DNA of 64,000 bases from Eriocheir sinensis (GCF_024679095.1 NC_066563.1:1956428-2020427), one strand, 5' to 3'; numbered from the stretch's first letter, positions 49,784 to 62,329 are shown. Notes: generated by a model not told the origin, from the letters alone. Made by a program: numbers and translations.

Positions 49784-49788
<5 letters not shown>

Positions 49789-50273
49789 TCGCGTATTTTA
49801 TAATTTTAATTTTTAATTTTACATTCCTTCCTCTCTCCTCCCTCCCTCCTGCCCTCCTTCCCGTCCTTCATATCATTTTCATTTTTCATTTTCCCTTCCT
49901 CTCTCACCCTCCCTCCTTCCTCTCCCTTCTCTCCCTCCCTCCCTCCCTCCTCTCTCCCCTATCACCCATCATGCAACGCTCCTGACAAATGAGGATGGAG
50001 GGAAAGAAAGGAGGGAGGGGAAGAGATACGAAGAGGGTTGACAAGAGGAAGGGAGGAAGGAAATGGCGCAGAGTCTTACTAACTTAACTAACGGGGAGCA
50101 TACGACAGGGGGCGCGTCGCTTCACTCACTCGTCGCTTTCATCCCTTACCTTACTTCCCTTATAATTAATTTTGACCTAATTCAGTATTCTTGCCTCCCT
50201 GTAACGGTCCATTAGCGCGTTAGGAAATTAGTGTGAACGAGTCTATCTGCTTGCCTGTTTGTTTGTCATAATT

Positions 50274-50370
50274 TGGAAGCAGCGAGTAGCGGGCTTTTTT
50301 TTTATTATTGTTTTCTTTTTTGTGTGTGCCCCTGAGCTGTCTCCTTTGTTGTAAAAAAAAAATAATAATA
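50274..50370 (+). repeat. SINE-like dispersed repeat, 3' fragment
   Basis: GAAGCAGCGAGTAGCGGGC, a T run, GTGCCCCTGAGCTGTCTCC, TTTGTTGTA and an A-rich tail match the 3' half of the copy at 19195-19419. It is 5' truncated, as expected for a LINE-mobilised SINE. A more diverged tail fragment (GTGCCCTTTAACTGCCTCC) lies near 52587. Confidence 0.75.
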
Positions 50371-50389
50371 TGCATCGGTCTACTTGTAT

Positions 50390-50705
50390 TTCTACCTCTA
50401 TTTTTTTCTTTTTATTCTATTTCTATCTCATTATTCATCTAGCTTTCGATTGATTAGTTTTTTCCATCCTTCTCTTTATCTATCTTTATATATCAAAGTA
50501 CTTATTTTTCTTTTTTCATCTATTTATATTTCAATTTACATCTGTCTATCTATATTTATCAATCTGTATGTCTCTATCTATTACTATCCATCTCATCCAA
50601 AATTTCTATCTATGTACCTTTCTGTATATCTGTCTATCTACCTATCTATCTATATGTCTATCTATTTGTGTATCAATTTATTTACCTAACTTTATATATC
50701 CACCT
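50390..50705. repeat. Imperfect (TATC)n-type stretch
   Basis: Degenerate TATC/TCTA repeats, purest at about 50600-50665. Confidence 0.75.
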
Positions 50706-51221
50706 CCATTCGTTAACCATTACCCAATAGTCTTATCTGCAACAGGTATCTCGATATATCTTAAAATATTATCAACATAGTTTATTTTCGAGGCATTCTC
50801 ACGATACTACTCACCTGCGTGGAGCGGGAATTACCTGATTAGCACGTCAATTGCACCTGATTGTAATGATTAACACGAAATAGACCCAGTGACACTGCTA
50901 ATAAGTGACAAATTGAAAGAGTATTGTGGTCATGATTAAATGGCTATACACCTTTACCTTTGATTTATATTTATTAGGCGCACTGATGGCCAGGGAGTAG
51001 TAATACGTGTGTGTCTGTGTGCTCAGTTCTCACATCAATAGTTGCGGCGTATGTGCGTGTCGCTCCCTCCCTGTGCGTCTCGTCATGCGTGCTCAATTGT
51101 GATCCTGTTTTTTTTTATTCTTTTTATCAATCATCTCTTCCACATTGTACATATTAATTCATAAACCAGTGGACTCTGCAGCCTTGAACTTTTTCTGTGT
51201 CTGTCTGTTTGCCTGTTTGTC

Positions 51222-51225
<4 letters not shown>

Positions 51226-51268
<43 letters not shown>

Positions 51269-51295
51269 TTGCAGTAATAGTAGTAGTAGTAGTAA

Positions 51296-51331
<36 letters not shown>

Positions 51332-51332
51332 A
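51226..51332. repeat. Compound (GT)n then (AGT)n microsatellite
   Basis: GT repeats 51226-51268, then AGT repeats 51275-51332 with two AAT interruptions. Confidence 0.95.
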
Positions 51333-51359
51333 AGCAATACCGGCATCAGCAGTAGGTGG

Positions 51360-51800
51360 GGGAGATGAGGACAGGAAGGATCAGTGTGGACGAGATCGAG
51401 GTGGAGGAGGAGGGGTGGGGAGGAGGAGGAGAGATAAACAAAGAAGAGAGACGAGTCTAATGCTCACAGGGATTACTCTATTGTTAAAAAAGACAAGTCC
51501 CTCCTCCTTCCCCTTCCTTTCCTTCCCCTTCCCTCTCCTTTACCCTTTTTTCCTCCACTCCTCTGATCCATCACTGCGATTGACTCTCGGGAGGGGTGAG
51601 GAGGGAGCCGGAGGATGGAGGAAATGGGGAGGGGAAGAGAAATACTGGAGAAGACAAATGAAAGGGAGGGCGTGGATGGAAGCGAAGAAGTGAACGCAAA
51701 AGGAGAAAGAGTGAATGGAAACCTCAGAGACGGAGAAAGGGAGACCGAGGACGAATGGCCGAGATAAATCAGAAGGAAGAATAAATGTAAGATAAAGTTT
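51360..51800. repeat. Mixed purine- and pyrimidine-rich block
   Basis: GAG-rich, then a short CCTT-rich patch (51495-51560), then A/G-rich to 51790. No gene. Confidence 0.6.
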
Positions 51801-51879
51801 GGGTGCCACAAAAATAGATTCGTGCAGACTAGGCGGAAATTTCAGAGTCACGGTGTTAAGAAAATGAAGGAAAATGTTG

Positions 51880-52480
51880 GTATGATACGATAAACTTGAC
51901 GGGGGGCATCCCAACACTCTGCCATGTCCTGTAATAATAATGTTCAAGATGTTCAAGATGTAATATTTCTGAAATCAGGGAGTGGAAAGATTCGTATTGT
52001 GAGTTAACTCCTTGACTACGGATTTCCTACAAGAAGACATCACCAAGCTACAGGAATGGAACAAAAAGTGGCTGCTACAATTCAATGAAGAAAAATGTAA
52101 AGTCATGTACCTTGGGAGGGGATATCCAGCATACCAATACCACATGGGAAACACTTCACTATCCACCACAGAGGCAGAAAAAGACCTGGGAGTGTATGTA
52201 ACCAGGCTACCAGTGAAAGCCAAATCCGTGCCGTTTGCAGCGGACGGGTTAAAATCTTATGACCCAATAAACAACTTCATTCAAGCACTTTCTCATGTTT
52301 TGAAATAACAATGTTGAAATGTAATGATTCTGATACCAGGGAATGGAAAGAGTCGTATATCACGCAGGGATCTTATGACGCAATCGAACATGAAGTTTCA
52401 TTCCAACACTTTCCCATCTTCCAAAGTGAAAATGTGAGGAATATGATGATTATGAAAGTATTAGTAGAACCGTATTGCTG
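51880..52480 (+). repeat. About 116-bp diverged tandem repeat interrupted by a LINE fragment
   Basis: Two adjacent units at about 52253 and 52369 share ATCTTATGAC-CAAT, TTCATTC-A-CACTTTC-CAT and GAAAATGT. A third unit lies at about 51880-51998; its end (CAGGGAGTGGAAAGATTCGTAT) matches the unit at 52337-52361 (CAGGGAATGGAAAGAGTCGTAT). The reverse transcriptase fragment at 52000-52245 lies exactly between unit 1 and unit 2. Confidence 0.7.
52000..52245 (+). pseudogene. Reverse transcriptase fragment of a LINE
   Basis: The open frame reads DITKLQEWNKKWLLQFNEEK, then CKVMYLGR and TEAEKDLGVYV. These match the segment just after the catalytic motif of CR1/Jockey-type reverse transcriptases (W..KW.L.FN..KCK..H.G, then EKDLGV). 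The rest of the enzyme is absent, and the catalytic FADD/YADD motif is not included. Confidence 0.8.
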
Positions 52481-52664
52481 CCCTACAGAGCTTTAACTTC
52501 CACGGGGTCTTGTCTTTCAAACAGAATATAAAACGAATGTTATTATTAACGTAAGCAGTTTTGTAGGCTTTTTCTGTTTTAGTTGTGCCCTTTAACTGCC
52601 TCCTTTGATATATGAAAAATATAAAAAACTGACAAAACCCAACACTAAGCTCCATTCAAAAACT

Positions 52665-53930
52665 TTATCTTTGAAACAAAACAAAAATGCAGAAAAAATA
52701 TTTAACGATTCTGTAAATAAAGTTTAGAGAAAAATCGCATGCCACGTACAGTTTCAAATTCCACGGGCACATTCCATTTCCTGAATATATCGACCGCCTT
52801 GTCCCCTCCCGCCACCCGAGCCCTCGCTGCGAGAGCCTCCACTTGTAGCCGCGACCCCGAATGTGAAATGAAGTGAAAGGAAATGAAGCGCGGATATTTT
52901 GTTCCCCGATAGAAAACACGGCAGGATGTTTTGCTGAAAGAAAAGCAGAAGTCGACACTATCTGAGCACGTTGCAAGGCCAGGAAATTGTGTCGATGTTG
53001 TTGTCATGACTGTTGAATGGGAGGAGGAGGAGAAGGAGGAGGAGGAGGAGGAGGAGAAACTGAAGGAGACGGAAGAGGGAAAAAAAATAGATAAGGAATA
53101 GACGATGGCAGAGAATGAGGACGAGGACAAGGAGGAGGAGGAACTAAAGGAGACTGAAGATGGAAGGAAAAATACAGATAACGAATAGGAGATGGCAAAG
53201 GAAGAGGACGAGGACGACGAGCAGATATAATATAGGGAGAAGAAGTTAAGGAAGTGAAGTAGTCGGGAGAATAGGTGAAGATGGGAGAGGGTAAGGAAAA
53301 CGAAAATAGGAGACGATGGAAAGCTGGTCAAAGCCAAAGATTACAAGGAGGGGAAGGGCGGAACAGGTGAGTAAAGGGGAAGGAGCGTATTGGCGGACAG
53401 GAATAGCAGGCAGCAGGTAACGTGTAGGCTCTGACAACTAAGTATCTGCTTTAATGCCGGAGCTACAGGTGTTCCCTACTGACACGAAAATCGAAAGCCT
53501 ATACACCTACCCACCTGCTCCTCCCATGCCTACGCAGCCTTGATTTACTTCAGATATTTTAGAAGTAATAATTTCCAACACTTCTTTGTCATTTACTCTA
53601 TATAAAAGATACACAAACAAGGGAGTACAGGTGGAAGATAATAGTGGAGCGTTAGAACAGTTGGCAGTAACGTTAAAACAATAGACCGGAACAGTTAGAA
53701 ATACATGATGGCTTGGTGATGGAAGGGCCGGTGATTGCATTCAGAGGCGCTGCGAGGAGAGGACGGCAACGAGCCACGCCGATCAAATGGCTACAGGCAG
53801 TATGTCCGTGACCCACTTCCGTGCCCTAATTGCTGCCGGAGCTCTGGGTCACAACGGGCACACACTCGCAGGGCCGCCGCCGCTTCTCTGCTTCTCTGCC
53901 ATTTCCTGGAATTAAGGTTTCATATGGACG
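52665..53930. other. No gene recognised
   Basis: Unremarkable sequence with a purine-rich GAG/GAAG stretch (53015-53230). Low-complexity minus-strand frames are artefacts. Confidence 0.5.
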
Positions 53931-54200
53931 GTTTTCAAGTGTGTTTGCGTTTGTCGTGTGACTGTCAATATCTGCGGACGCCTGCCTTCACTGTCCGGTC
54001 ATGTGATATCAAAATAGCTGTAGGTTGCGTCGGTCACATCACATCACTTTCATTGTTTTCATATTTTCATCCGTTATTGGTTTTCAAGTGTGTTTGTCAA
54101 TATCTGCGGACGTCTGCCTTCACTGTTCAGTCAGTCGGTCACATCACATCTCTTTCATGTCTACGTATTTTCTTGTATTTCCGTTGATAGGTTTTTACTT
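53930..54200. repeat. Two-copy imperfect tandem duplication
   Basis: GGTTTTCAAGTGTGTTTG, GTCAATATCTGCGGACG(C/T), CTGCCTTCACTGT and GTCGGTCACATCACATC occur twice in the same order (from about 53930 and 54080). The second copy has lost about 15 bases after the first block and about 28 bases before GTCGGTCACATC. Confidence 0.85.
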
Positions 54201-54270
54201 CTCTTACACTGCAATTTTATTATATCCATGCACAGGTGACCTTTTTCTCTAAAGATTTGAACTTTACTCC

Positions 54271-54490
54271 GGTCGGTATTCTCTGAAGCATCGCCTCTTA
54301 CATCAATTATTTCCAAAGGCCATAAAGATCAGTCTGGTTCTCGTGAGTGTTTTATAGGTTCACGGTACAGAAGAAGGCTCAAACTACCACCAGGGTCAAA
54401 CACTACCCCTGGAAATGCAAACAAATCCAACGAAAGCCTTGTTAAATGTATGTACTTGGGAGCTGAAATGTTTAGGAATATGGCTTTCTG
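54271..54490 (+). mobile_element. Family A MITE, plus orientation
   Basis: Left end GGTCGGTATTCTCTGAAGC, body CTCAAACTACCACCAGGGTC and AACGAAAGCCTTGTTAAATG. The right end is eroded (GAAATGTTTAGGAATATGG). Confidence 0.78.
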
Positions 54491-54744
54491 TGTTCTTCTA
54501 CCCGCCGAAAATATTCATTGGAAACCAGTATTGCTCCACGTGTCCCCGGCCCTGCGTAGTGCGTACTAATTGCCTGTTTTTTTTGTTTTAAGTAGCCGAG
54601 TCACAACGCTTATCGCCGCAGATGGTTCCTCCAGGCGCTGTAATGGTACGTGGCGCCCTGCATGCACTCAGCGACCCGCGATGAACCCCGACACCATTAC
54701 GTCTGTTCTTACCCCGGTGCATTCAGGGCGCTTGGAACACTTCT

Positions 54745-54965
54745 GGTCGTGTTACAAGACATGTCGCAGCCCAAGAACACATATTTGACAAGGCTTTCGT
54801 AGGAGTTCTTGGCGTTTCCAGGAGTAGTTTTATGACCCTGGTGGTAGTTTGACCTTTCCTCTGTACCTTGAACCTGAAGAAACACTCATTAGAACCCAAC
54901 TGACCCCCACTTTGACCTTTAGAAATAATTGATGAGAGAATTGAAAGTGTCTTGTAATGCCAACC
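54745..54965 (-). mobile_element. Family A MITE, minus orientation
   Basis: Both inverted-repeat ends are readable: GGTCGTGTTACAAGACATG at the left and GTGTCTTGTAATGCCAACC at the right. Body: AAGGCTTTCGTAGGAGTTCT and TATGACCCTGGTGGTAGTTT. It lies about 250 bases from the copy at 54271 in the opposite orientation. Confidence 0.82.
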
Positions 54966-55283
54966 TTAGAATTCTAGATAACGATCGCTGGAGGTCGTTT
55001 TCGCCACTCACTTCGCGTAATGGCCTCGTGGGTGTAGCGTCATTGTTGTCGTTCATGCTTCTTGTTTTCGGTGATGCAGAGGCCTGACATTCATTGACCC
55101 GCTGCGTTATTCTCTTCAAGGCCTTTCTGGATTGTCGCGTTGTCTAGCATAGTAAATATTCTTTTTTACATTTTCGTATCGTCTGAAAATTCATTATGGA
55201 TTTACTTAATTTTCCAAGTCGTTAATGCATAAAGTCCTTACCAACTTTTCCCACAATGCAGTGACAACAATATGGATTTTTAT

Positions 55284-55406
<123 letters not shown>

Positions 55407-55409
55407 TTT

Positions 55410-55840
55410 GCCACTTCTGATAGTGACCCCGAAGTCTGTCTCCTTCTGTGCGACTTGCAGTGGCTGCCCACGCATGCAGTATGTATAGTTAATATTTTTG
55501 GGTCCAAAGCGCAGGATTTTACACTTGTCAAGGTTGAAGGACATTTGCCACTTCTCCGACCATTGATATTGAATTATCCGGTCGTGGTCTTTGTGGGTGA
55601 TTTCACAGCTACGACCTACGACAGCCTCTCCATCTACTTTTGTCATCGACATGTTTAGAAAGAGTGGTTCTTAGTTTTAATTTTAGGTCGTTGATATACA
55701 TAATAAGCTAGACAGGTTTGTTTCCAATGATCTTCTCAAGGGTCTTACCCGACACTGACGTCAAGCTAATAAGCCTGTAGTTTCAGGCCACGGGCCTTGA
55801 AGATCAGTGTTATGTTCGCTTGCTTCCAGTCCTCGGGAAG
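55410..55840 (-). pseudogene. Reverse transcriptase relic with internal deletion
   Basis: On the minus strand from 55840: LPEDWKQANITLIFKAR, then (frameshift) ISLTSVSGKTLEKIIGN, then LIMYINDLK, then HVDDKSRWRG and, near 55560, WSEKWQMSFNLDKCKILRFG and KETDFGVTI. These are ordered pieces of a CR1/Jockey-type reverse transcriptase. The whole central palm between EKIIGN and MYINDL is missing, and the catalytic FADD appears as HVDD. Clearly dead. Confidence 0.82.
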
Positions 55841-55849
55841 GGGAAGAGG

Positions 55850-57604
55850 AGAAAATGTCAGGATAAAGGAAAGAAGGAAGAGGAAGAATTAAAGGAAAGT
55901 GGGGGATTTGAGAGGAAATGGGAGGGATTAGAGGAGGAAGTGAAAGCTGGAGAAGGTAGAAGATAAGGAACGAAAAAGGAATGGAAAAACGGAGGGAAAA
56001 AAGAAGGATTAAGGAAGAAGGAGAAGAGTGAGTAGTAGAGAAAGGGGAGAGATAAGGAGAAGGATGTGTTAAAGTAGGGAGGAGGAGAACGAAGATAAAG
56101 GAGAGAAAATAAGGAAGAATGAGGTAAAAAGGAGAGAGAAGAAAGAGTTGAGAAAGAAGAGACAAAAGAAGAAGGAGGGGAGAGAAGAGAAGGAAGAAGA
56201 GCAGAATGACTAGGGATTAAAGAAGGAAGGAGGAAGAGAAGGAGGAGAAGAAGGAGGAGGACGAGGACGAGGTAGAGGAGGAAGAGAAGAAGGAGGAGGA
56301 AGAGGAGGAGGAGGAGGAGGAGGAGGGGGAGGGTGTGATATCCCTGCCTCTGAAGATAAATGGTCGTGTGTATTACTGAGAGACTTTACCTTCCTCCTCC
56401 ACGTTTCCTCCACTTTCTCTCCCTCCCACTTTTGTTCTCCTCCTTTCCCTTCCTTTCCTTCTCCCTCCCTCCCTCCTTCATGTTTCCTCCACATTCTCTC
56501 CCTTTTCCCTCCCTCCCACTTTTGTTATCCTCCTTTCCCTTCCATTCCTAATCATTCCCTCCCTCCTTCATGTTTCCTCCACATTCTCTCCCTTTTCCCT
56601 CCCTCCCACTTTTGTTCTCCTCCTTTCCCTTCCATTCCTCCTCCCTCCCTCCCTCCTTCATGTTTCCTCCACTCTCCCTCTCTATTTCTTCCTCTCCTTT
56701 TCTACTTTTCCATTCGTTTTTGAGGTCTTGTATCCTTCCCTCTCCTCCTTTTTGCTCTCTTTCGCCCTCCTTCTACTTTTCTCCTACGTCGCTACAGTTC
56801 TCTTTCTTTCCTTCTCTCCATTTTCAACGTCCTTCACTCTTTCCTATTCCCCCAATGTTGCTCTTTTTTTCTCTCTCTTTTCCCTGTCACTTTCGACCTC
56901 CTACTTTTTTTTCTTCAGTACGAGATCTTGTTTTCCTTCCATTTTCTCTGCTTTCTATTTACTTTCCTCTTTGTCAGTGATTTCTTTTACTCTTTTTCTG
57001 TTTCGATTTGTTGCTGTTCTTTCTCCATTTTCCTGCGCACTTTCTTGTCTTTCTCTCGACTTTCTCATTCGTTTGCTTTTATACTCACATTCAATTACTC
57101 TTCCGCTCACAACCTTATCTCTGCTGCTCTCTTCTTTATCTTTATTTTCTCTCGTTTTTCCTTCTTTTTGTTTACTCCTCTGTTCGCAATTCTCCATCCC
57201 CATTCTTTTCCTCCCTTTCCTCTCCCCGCCCTTTCCTCGTTTTCACTCTCCGCTCCTTAATTTTCTCCCTCTTACCCTCCTCCAAGCTTATTGTCTCTTC
57301 TTTAATTTAATTCCTCTATTTTACTCAAGGGAATCATTAAGTCCTCCCTCACATTTTTCCCCCTGGCCATTATATCTCCCACCATCCATGCTTCTCCCCC
57401 CATCAACTCTGTTTTCTTTTCTTCCTATCTTTGTTGTTATTATTTTCATGGGGGATAATCTCGTAAATGGTTTGACAGCTCCCAGCCCGCTCCGCACACC
57501 TGCTGGCCGCCTCATTAACGGCGCTAATTAAAACGAATCACATACCAGCAGGTGTACACGGGAGCCAGGTGTGGAGGGGGGTGGAGGAGGGGGGGGAGTG
57601 TGCA

Positions 57605-57644
<40 letters not shown>

Positions 57645-59730
57645 AGTGTAGTAAATCATATTAGTTGCTCCACCTCTACTCCTCCTCCCCTTCCTATTTC
57701 CTTCCTCTCATTTTCTTCCGTCTCCTCTTTCTCCATCCCTTCCTCCTTCCTTTCCTCCTCTTTATCCGTCTCCTCTTTCTCCGTTTCTTCCTCTTCCTCC
57801 GTCTCCTCCTCTTCCTCTAACCCCGACTACTAATTTCTCCCGCTGTAAAACGGTTTTCATTTAATCCACATCTAATATTGCTTTTCCATTTTTCCCTTCA
57901 CGTACAAAGCCACTCACCTCCCTTATCGCCGCCACTATCACCTCCAGCTCTTTCCTTCTTCTCTTCCTCTTCCCATTTCCTCCTCCTCCTCCTCCTCCGC
58001 ACGAAGCAGCGATAAGAAGGCTTCTACACCCACCCAGTGACCACCCTCAGGTTTGTCAAGAATACGGAGCCTCCCATCTTTCCTTATCAGTCCTCCTCCC
58101 TCCTTCTCTCCATTTTTTTTCCTCCCTCTCTCCCTCCTTCCTTTAGTCTTCCTTCCCTTATGTCTCTCTCTCTCTCTCGTCCCTCCCTCCTCTCATTTCC
58201 TTCTTCCTTCATGATGTTTCTTTCTCCTTCCCTCCCTCTCTCCATCCCTTTTCTCTCCCTCTCTTTCATTCCTCTCTCACTTTTCCCTCCTCCCTTCCCA
58301 CCTACCCACTCTCTCCCTCATCCCCTTCACTCCTTCCCTCCCTTTCTCCCTTCTTTATGTCCCTCCCTCCCTACATTTTATTCTTCCTTCACTCTCCATC
58401 AGCCGCCCTCACCACATCACAGTCCTCCTCACCTTCTATCTTCCTCGTCCATTCTCCCTCCTCCATCCTAGATCACCCAACCCTTCCACCCAACAGCCCT
58501 CATTCTCCACCCTTCCTCCTCTTTCTCCATCATTCTTCCCCTTCAATTGTCCATCACTCAGGCTTTCTACTTCACAGTCCTCTTGAGTTTCCCTTCTTTT
58601 CCTTCTCATTCCTTTTCCTGTCTCTCACCCAGCTTCGTTTTCCTTGGCTGGCTTCTCTTTTCCTGTCTCTTTTTCTTCACTTTTCCTTCTTCATCAACTT
58701 CCAGCATTCTTTCCTATTAACTTTTCCTCCTTTTCCTTCTCCTTTCTTTTCCACTCCGCCTCTCATCTTCGTTTTCCTTTGCTCACTTCTGTTTTCCTTC
58801 CTCTTTCTCTCCTCCATTTCCACTCTGCTTCTTTCCCTCCAATTCGTCACTCTGCATCACTCCGCTTTTCCTCCTCCTCCACACACCTCCTCCTCCGCCC
58901 TCTCCTCCAGACCTGGCCCGCACCTCCATCACGCAGCCTCCACCTTGCCACTTTTTCCATCTCCTCTCCTCTTCCTCATCTCTTCCACCACGTCCATCAG
59001 CTAGCATCATACATTCGCCTTCCTGTACCGCCGCTTTGAATGCCTAGGTGAATGAGGGAGAGATGGAGAAGGAGGAGAAGAGGGGAGAAAGAGAAGAAGT
59101 CAAGGAGTAGGAAAAGGGGAGGATGATGATAAAGATGAGGAGAAGGAAAAAGGGCGGAATGAAAATTAGGAGGAGAAATAGAAGGAGGAGAAGGAGACGT
59201 ATAAAAAAGAGGGAAAGAAGGACGAGGAGGAGGAAAAGCAGGGGAAGTAGAATTGGGAAATGAAAGAGAAGAAAGATGAGAAGGAGGAGAGGAGGAGGGG
59301 GATAAGGATAAGAAGGATGATGAGGAGGAGGAAACGTGGCTTGAAAAACAGGAGAAAGATAAATGGAGGAAGAAAAGGAGACATATGAAGACGGAGAAAA
59401 GGAGGAGAGGAAAGCGGAGAAGGGGAAGTAGCAAATGGAGGAGAAGAGGAAAAGGATAAAAAAAAGGAGGAGAAAGAGCGGCATGAAAAAAAAGTAGGAG
59501 AAAGAGGGAGGGAAAGGAGAAGAAGAGGAAAAGGAAAGAAAGATGAGAAAGACGAGAAGGAGAACCAGAAGCATAAAAAAATAGGAGAAATAGAGGAATG
59601 AGGAAGAGACAAAATTATGGAAAAGAGGAAAAGTTGGAGGAGGAGAAGGAATGAAGAGGAGGAGGAAGAGTAGGGGAAGTACCAAGAGGAGGAGGCAGTG
59701 CAGAAGGGAGACACGAGAGAGAAGAGCAAA
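55850..59730. repeat. Alternating purine and pyrimidine blocks
   Basis: A/G-rich 55850-56330; C/T-rich 56390-57440 with a roughly 95-bp tandem repeat (TTCATGTTTCCTCCAC... at about 56477, 56567 and 56657); C/T-rich 57660-59030; A/G-rich 59040-59720. Long open frames here (for example 56728-57531) are composition artefacts. (GT)n lies at 57609-57640. Confidence 0.8.
57495..57555. promoter_or_regulatory. Inverted CACCTG E-boxes flanking a TAATTA core
   Basis: CACACCTGCTGG (57495-57506) and CCAGCAGGTGT (57545-57555) form an inverted repeat of 11 matching bases. Between them lies GCTAATTAAAAC, a homeodomain-type core. The patch is non-repetitive and lies between two pyrimidine blocks. It could be an intronic enhancer or simply a hairpin. 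Confidence 0.3.
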
Positions 59731-59843
59731 AGCCAATTACCTGAGCGCTGCGGCCTGACGTGTTCTTGCATAAGCCAGATTCATGTTGCGTATGTCATTT
59801 GTCCGCTATCCAAGTGGGCCAAGGCTAAGGCGAGGTTTGAAGA

Positions 59844-59846
<3 letters not shown>

Positions 59847-59925
<79 letters not shown>

Positions 59926-60042
59926 CTGCACGAGTTAAAAAAATGATCAAAGTGGTAATTTTTTTTTTTTTTTAGTGTTGTGATGACTTGAAAATAGATT
60001 AGCGCAATGGACGTTTAAGAAAAAAGTTTTGGAATGTTTTTT

Positions 60043-60122
<80 letters not shown>
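59847..60122. repeat. (GA)n and (GT)n microsatellites
   Basis: GA repeats 59847-59921 and GT repeats 60049-60122; a (CA)n run follows at 60244-60280. Confidence 0.96.
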
Positions 60123-60125
<3 letters not shown>

Positions 60126-60243
60126 TTCCATTTGGTTTGTTTTATTTTGATTAGTTTATTTTATGTGGTTGAAAGGTGAGTGTTCGTGAAGGTGAAATTG
60201 GAACGTGTGATCTTTTTCTTTCAATAACACTAGCTTTATACAA

Positions 60244-60277
<34 letters not shown>

Positions 60278-60409
60278 ACACCATAATCATCAACTTAACT
60301 AGGAGCGTTCTGAGTGATATAGATGTTTAATTAACTTTTTTTGTGGCTATATATTGCTCGGATGAAGTCCCCGTTAGTTGACTTGTATAATATAGTTGTG
60401 CCATATCTT

Positions 60410-61330
60410 GCTTTTCCTTTCCTCTCCCTGTTTCCTCCTGTCCCTCCATTTCTTCCATTTCTCTCCGTTACTTCCTTCTCCTTCATTTCCCTCCAACTTT
60501 CCTTCCCTCACTTAACTTCTGATGTTGTTACGCCTAATTTTGTTTTCCTCCATCTCTATTTTCCCTCCTCCCTTCTTTCTTCTATTTTTCTTCATCTTCC
60601 CCTTCTTCCCATCGCTTCCTTTATCTCTATTTTCCCTCCTCCCTTCTTTCTTCTATTTTTCTTCATCTTCCCCTTCTTTCCATCGCTTCCTTCATCTCTC
60701 CATTTTCCCTCCTCCCTTCTTTCTTCTATTTTCTTCATCTTCCCCTTCTTTCCATCGCTTCCTTCATCTCTCCATTTTCCCTCTTCCCTTTTTTCTTCTG
60801 TTGTTTTTCATCTTCCCCTTCTTTCCATCACGTCGACGCTCCACCCATTAACTTCCATCACCGTTTCCCTCCCTTTATTGTCTCCTGCCACCCGTTAATT
60901 CTTCCCCTCCATCCCTCCATCACCCCCTCCTTTCACCCTCTACCCTTCCCATTACACAAGTTATCCCCCCTTACTCTCTCCCTCCCTCTCTCTCTCTGTG
61001 TGTCTCTCTCCCTCTCTTTTCTCCCCCTCCCTTCATCACAGCCATTCTCATCTCCCTCTTCACCCTCCCCCCTTTCCCCCCTCCTATTACATCATTTACC
61101 CCCACTCTCCTCCTCCTCCTCCTCCCCCTCTTCTCTTCGCCCCTCCTACCTCACCCTCCTTTGCAGGCATTCCCATCCCTCCCCCATTCCTCTTCACCCT
61201 CCAGCCCTACCATTATATTACTTGTCCCCTCCAGCACTCACTCTCCTCTCCTCTTCTCCTCTTCTCTCCTCTCCTCTCCTCTCCTCTCTTGTCCCTCCAA
61301 GCTCTTCTCCCTTCACAGCCATTCCACGCA
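60410..61330. repeat. Pyrimidine block with a tandem repeat of about 63 bp
   Basis: C/T-rich throughout. A 60-65-base unit (TTTTCCCTCCTCCCTTCTTTCTTC ... TTCCCCTTCTTTCCATCGCTTCC, described by its ends) recurs about four times between 60555 and 60830. Confidence 0.85.
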
Positions 61331-61339
61331 TCACGCACA

Positions 61340-62325
61340 AGAATTCCGTACTCATAAATCCTTTCTTTCATTTGTTGTTTTTGATTCCTTTAGTTTCTGC
61401 GTTGCTCATTTGGCAGTCGCTGGGAATGTGCGTGAGCTGAGTGTGTGTGCGTGTGTGTGCGTGTGTGTATAGCGTCGCTCATTAATATGTGCTGAAGGGC
61501 GACAAGCAGCAATGGATGACGAGTTGGTGTTGATCGATTCGCTTGAGGCCGAGTGTGTGAGGTAATGATGTGAACCCAACGTGAAGAGGCCCTGATAATG
61601 AGCGTGGCTTAGGGAGCAGTGAGGGAACGGGCAAAGAGTGTGTAGTGGGTTCATGAATTGATTATCAGTGAGGAGAAGCAGGATGTGATGAATTAGCGTA
61701 AAGACTAATTATGCGAGAAGGGTAATGCAGCGAGATGTATGAACAGCGGTGTTTAAAAGTTAACTGGAGGGTCTCGTGTAAATGAAGTTACTTTGAAGGG
61801 TGACGACCGTATCCCAGCTCTCCCTTCCAAGGTCATTCCGTTGAGATCAGTGCCAGCAATATCAGTGTGCTAAACCCGTTCCTTACAAGATAAATACATA
61901 AACTTCTTTCATAGGTTAGTGACTGCATCTAACATACTATTTTTTTCTCATTAATAGCATTGGAAGTGAAGTATGTGCAATTCATGGAAGGCGGAAAACA
62001 TAGTAAGAGCCGCCGTTGTACTTTGAGTTGGCAATAACTGATATCTCACAGTTAAGGAGAGCATGGAATACGGTCGTAAGTTCAGTGATGGTGAGGTGTG
62101 GAAGATTTTAAGCGATGTGAACGAATTGTAAGAGTTAGTTCAGCGGTGGTGCGTTGACTATACTATGGAGCTGGACTTGCAAGGATGAAATAGATCGGTT
62201 AGGGTTAAGGGAATTATTCATAGGTGCCACTGAAAGCTTATCTGATGTAGGTTTGATCTGGAGAGCAAGATCAAAGGATTAAGTTACCACCGTCTTGTAT
62301 ATTTTCCCTAATTTATCTCATTAAA
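61340..62325. other. No gene recognised
   Basis: Unique-looking sequence of balanced composition with a short GT-rich run at 61441-61468. Several A/TG-rich words repeat weakly; no coding motif seen. Confidence 0.45.
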
Positions 62326-62329
62326 GTAA

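Noticed and set aside
52311..52496. 61-residue plus-strand frame after the LINE fragment
   Set aside because: It lies in the diverged 116-bp tandem repeat and shows no coding motif.
56728..57531. 267-residue open frame with hydrophobic stretches resembling membrane segments
   Set aside because: The hydrophobicity comes from TTC/CTC/TTT codons in a pyrimidine block; there is no conserved motif and neighbouring frames look the same.
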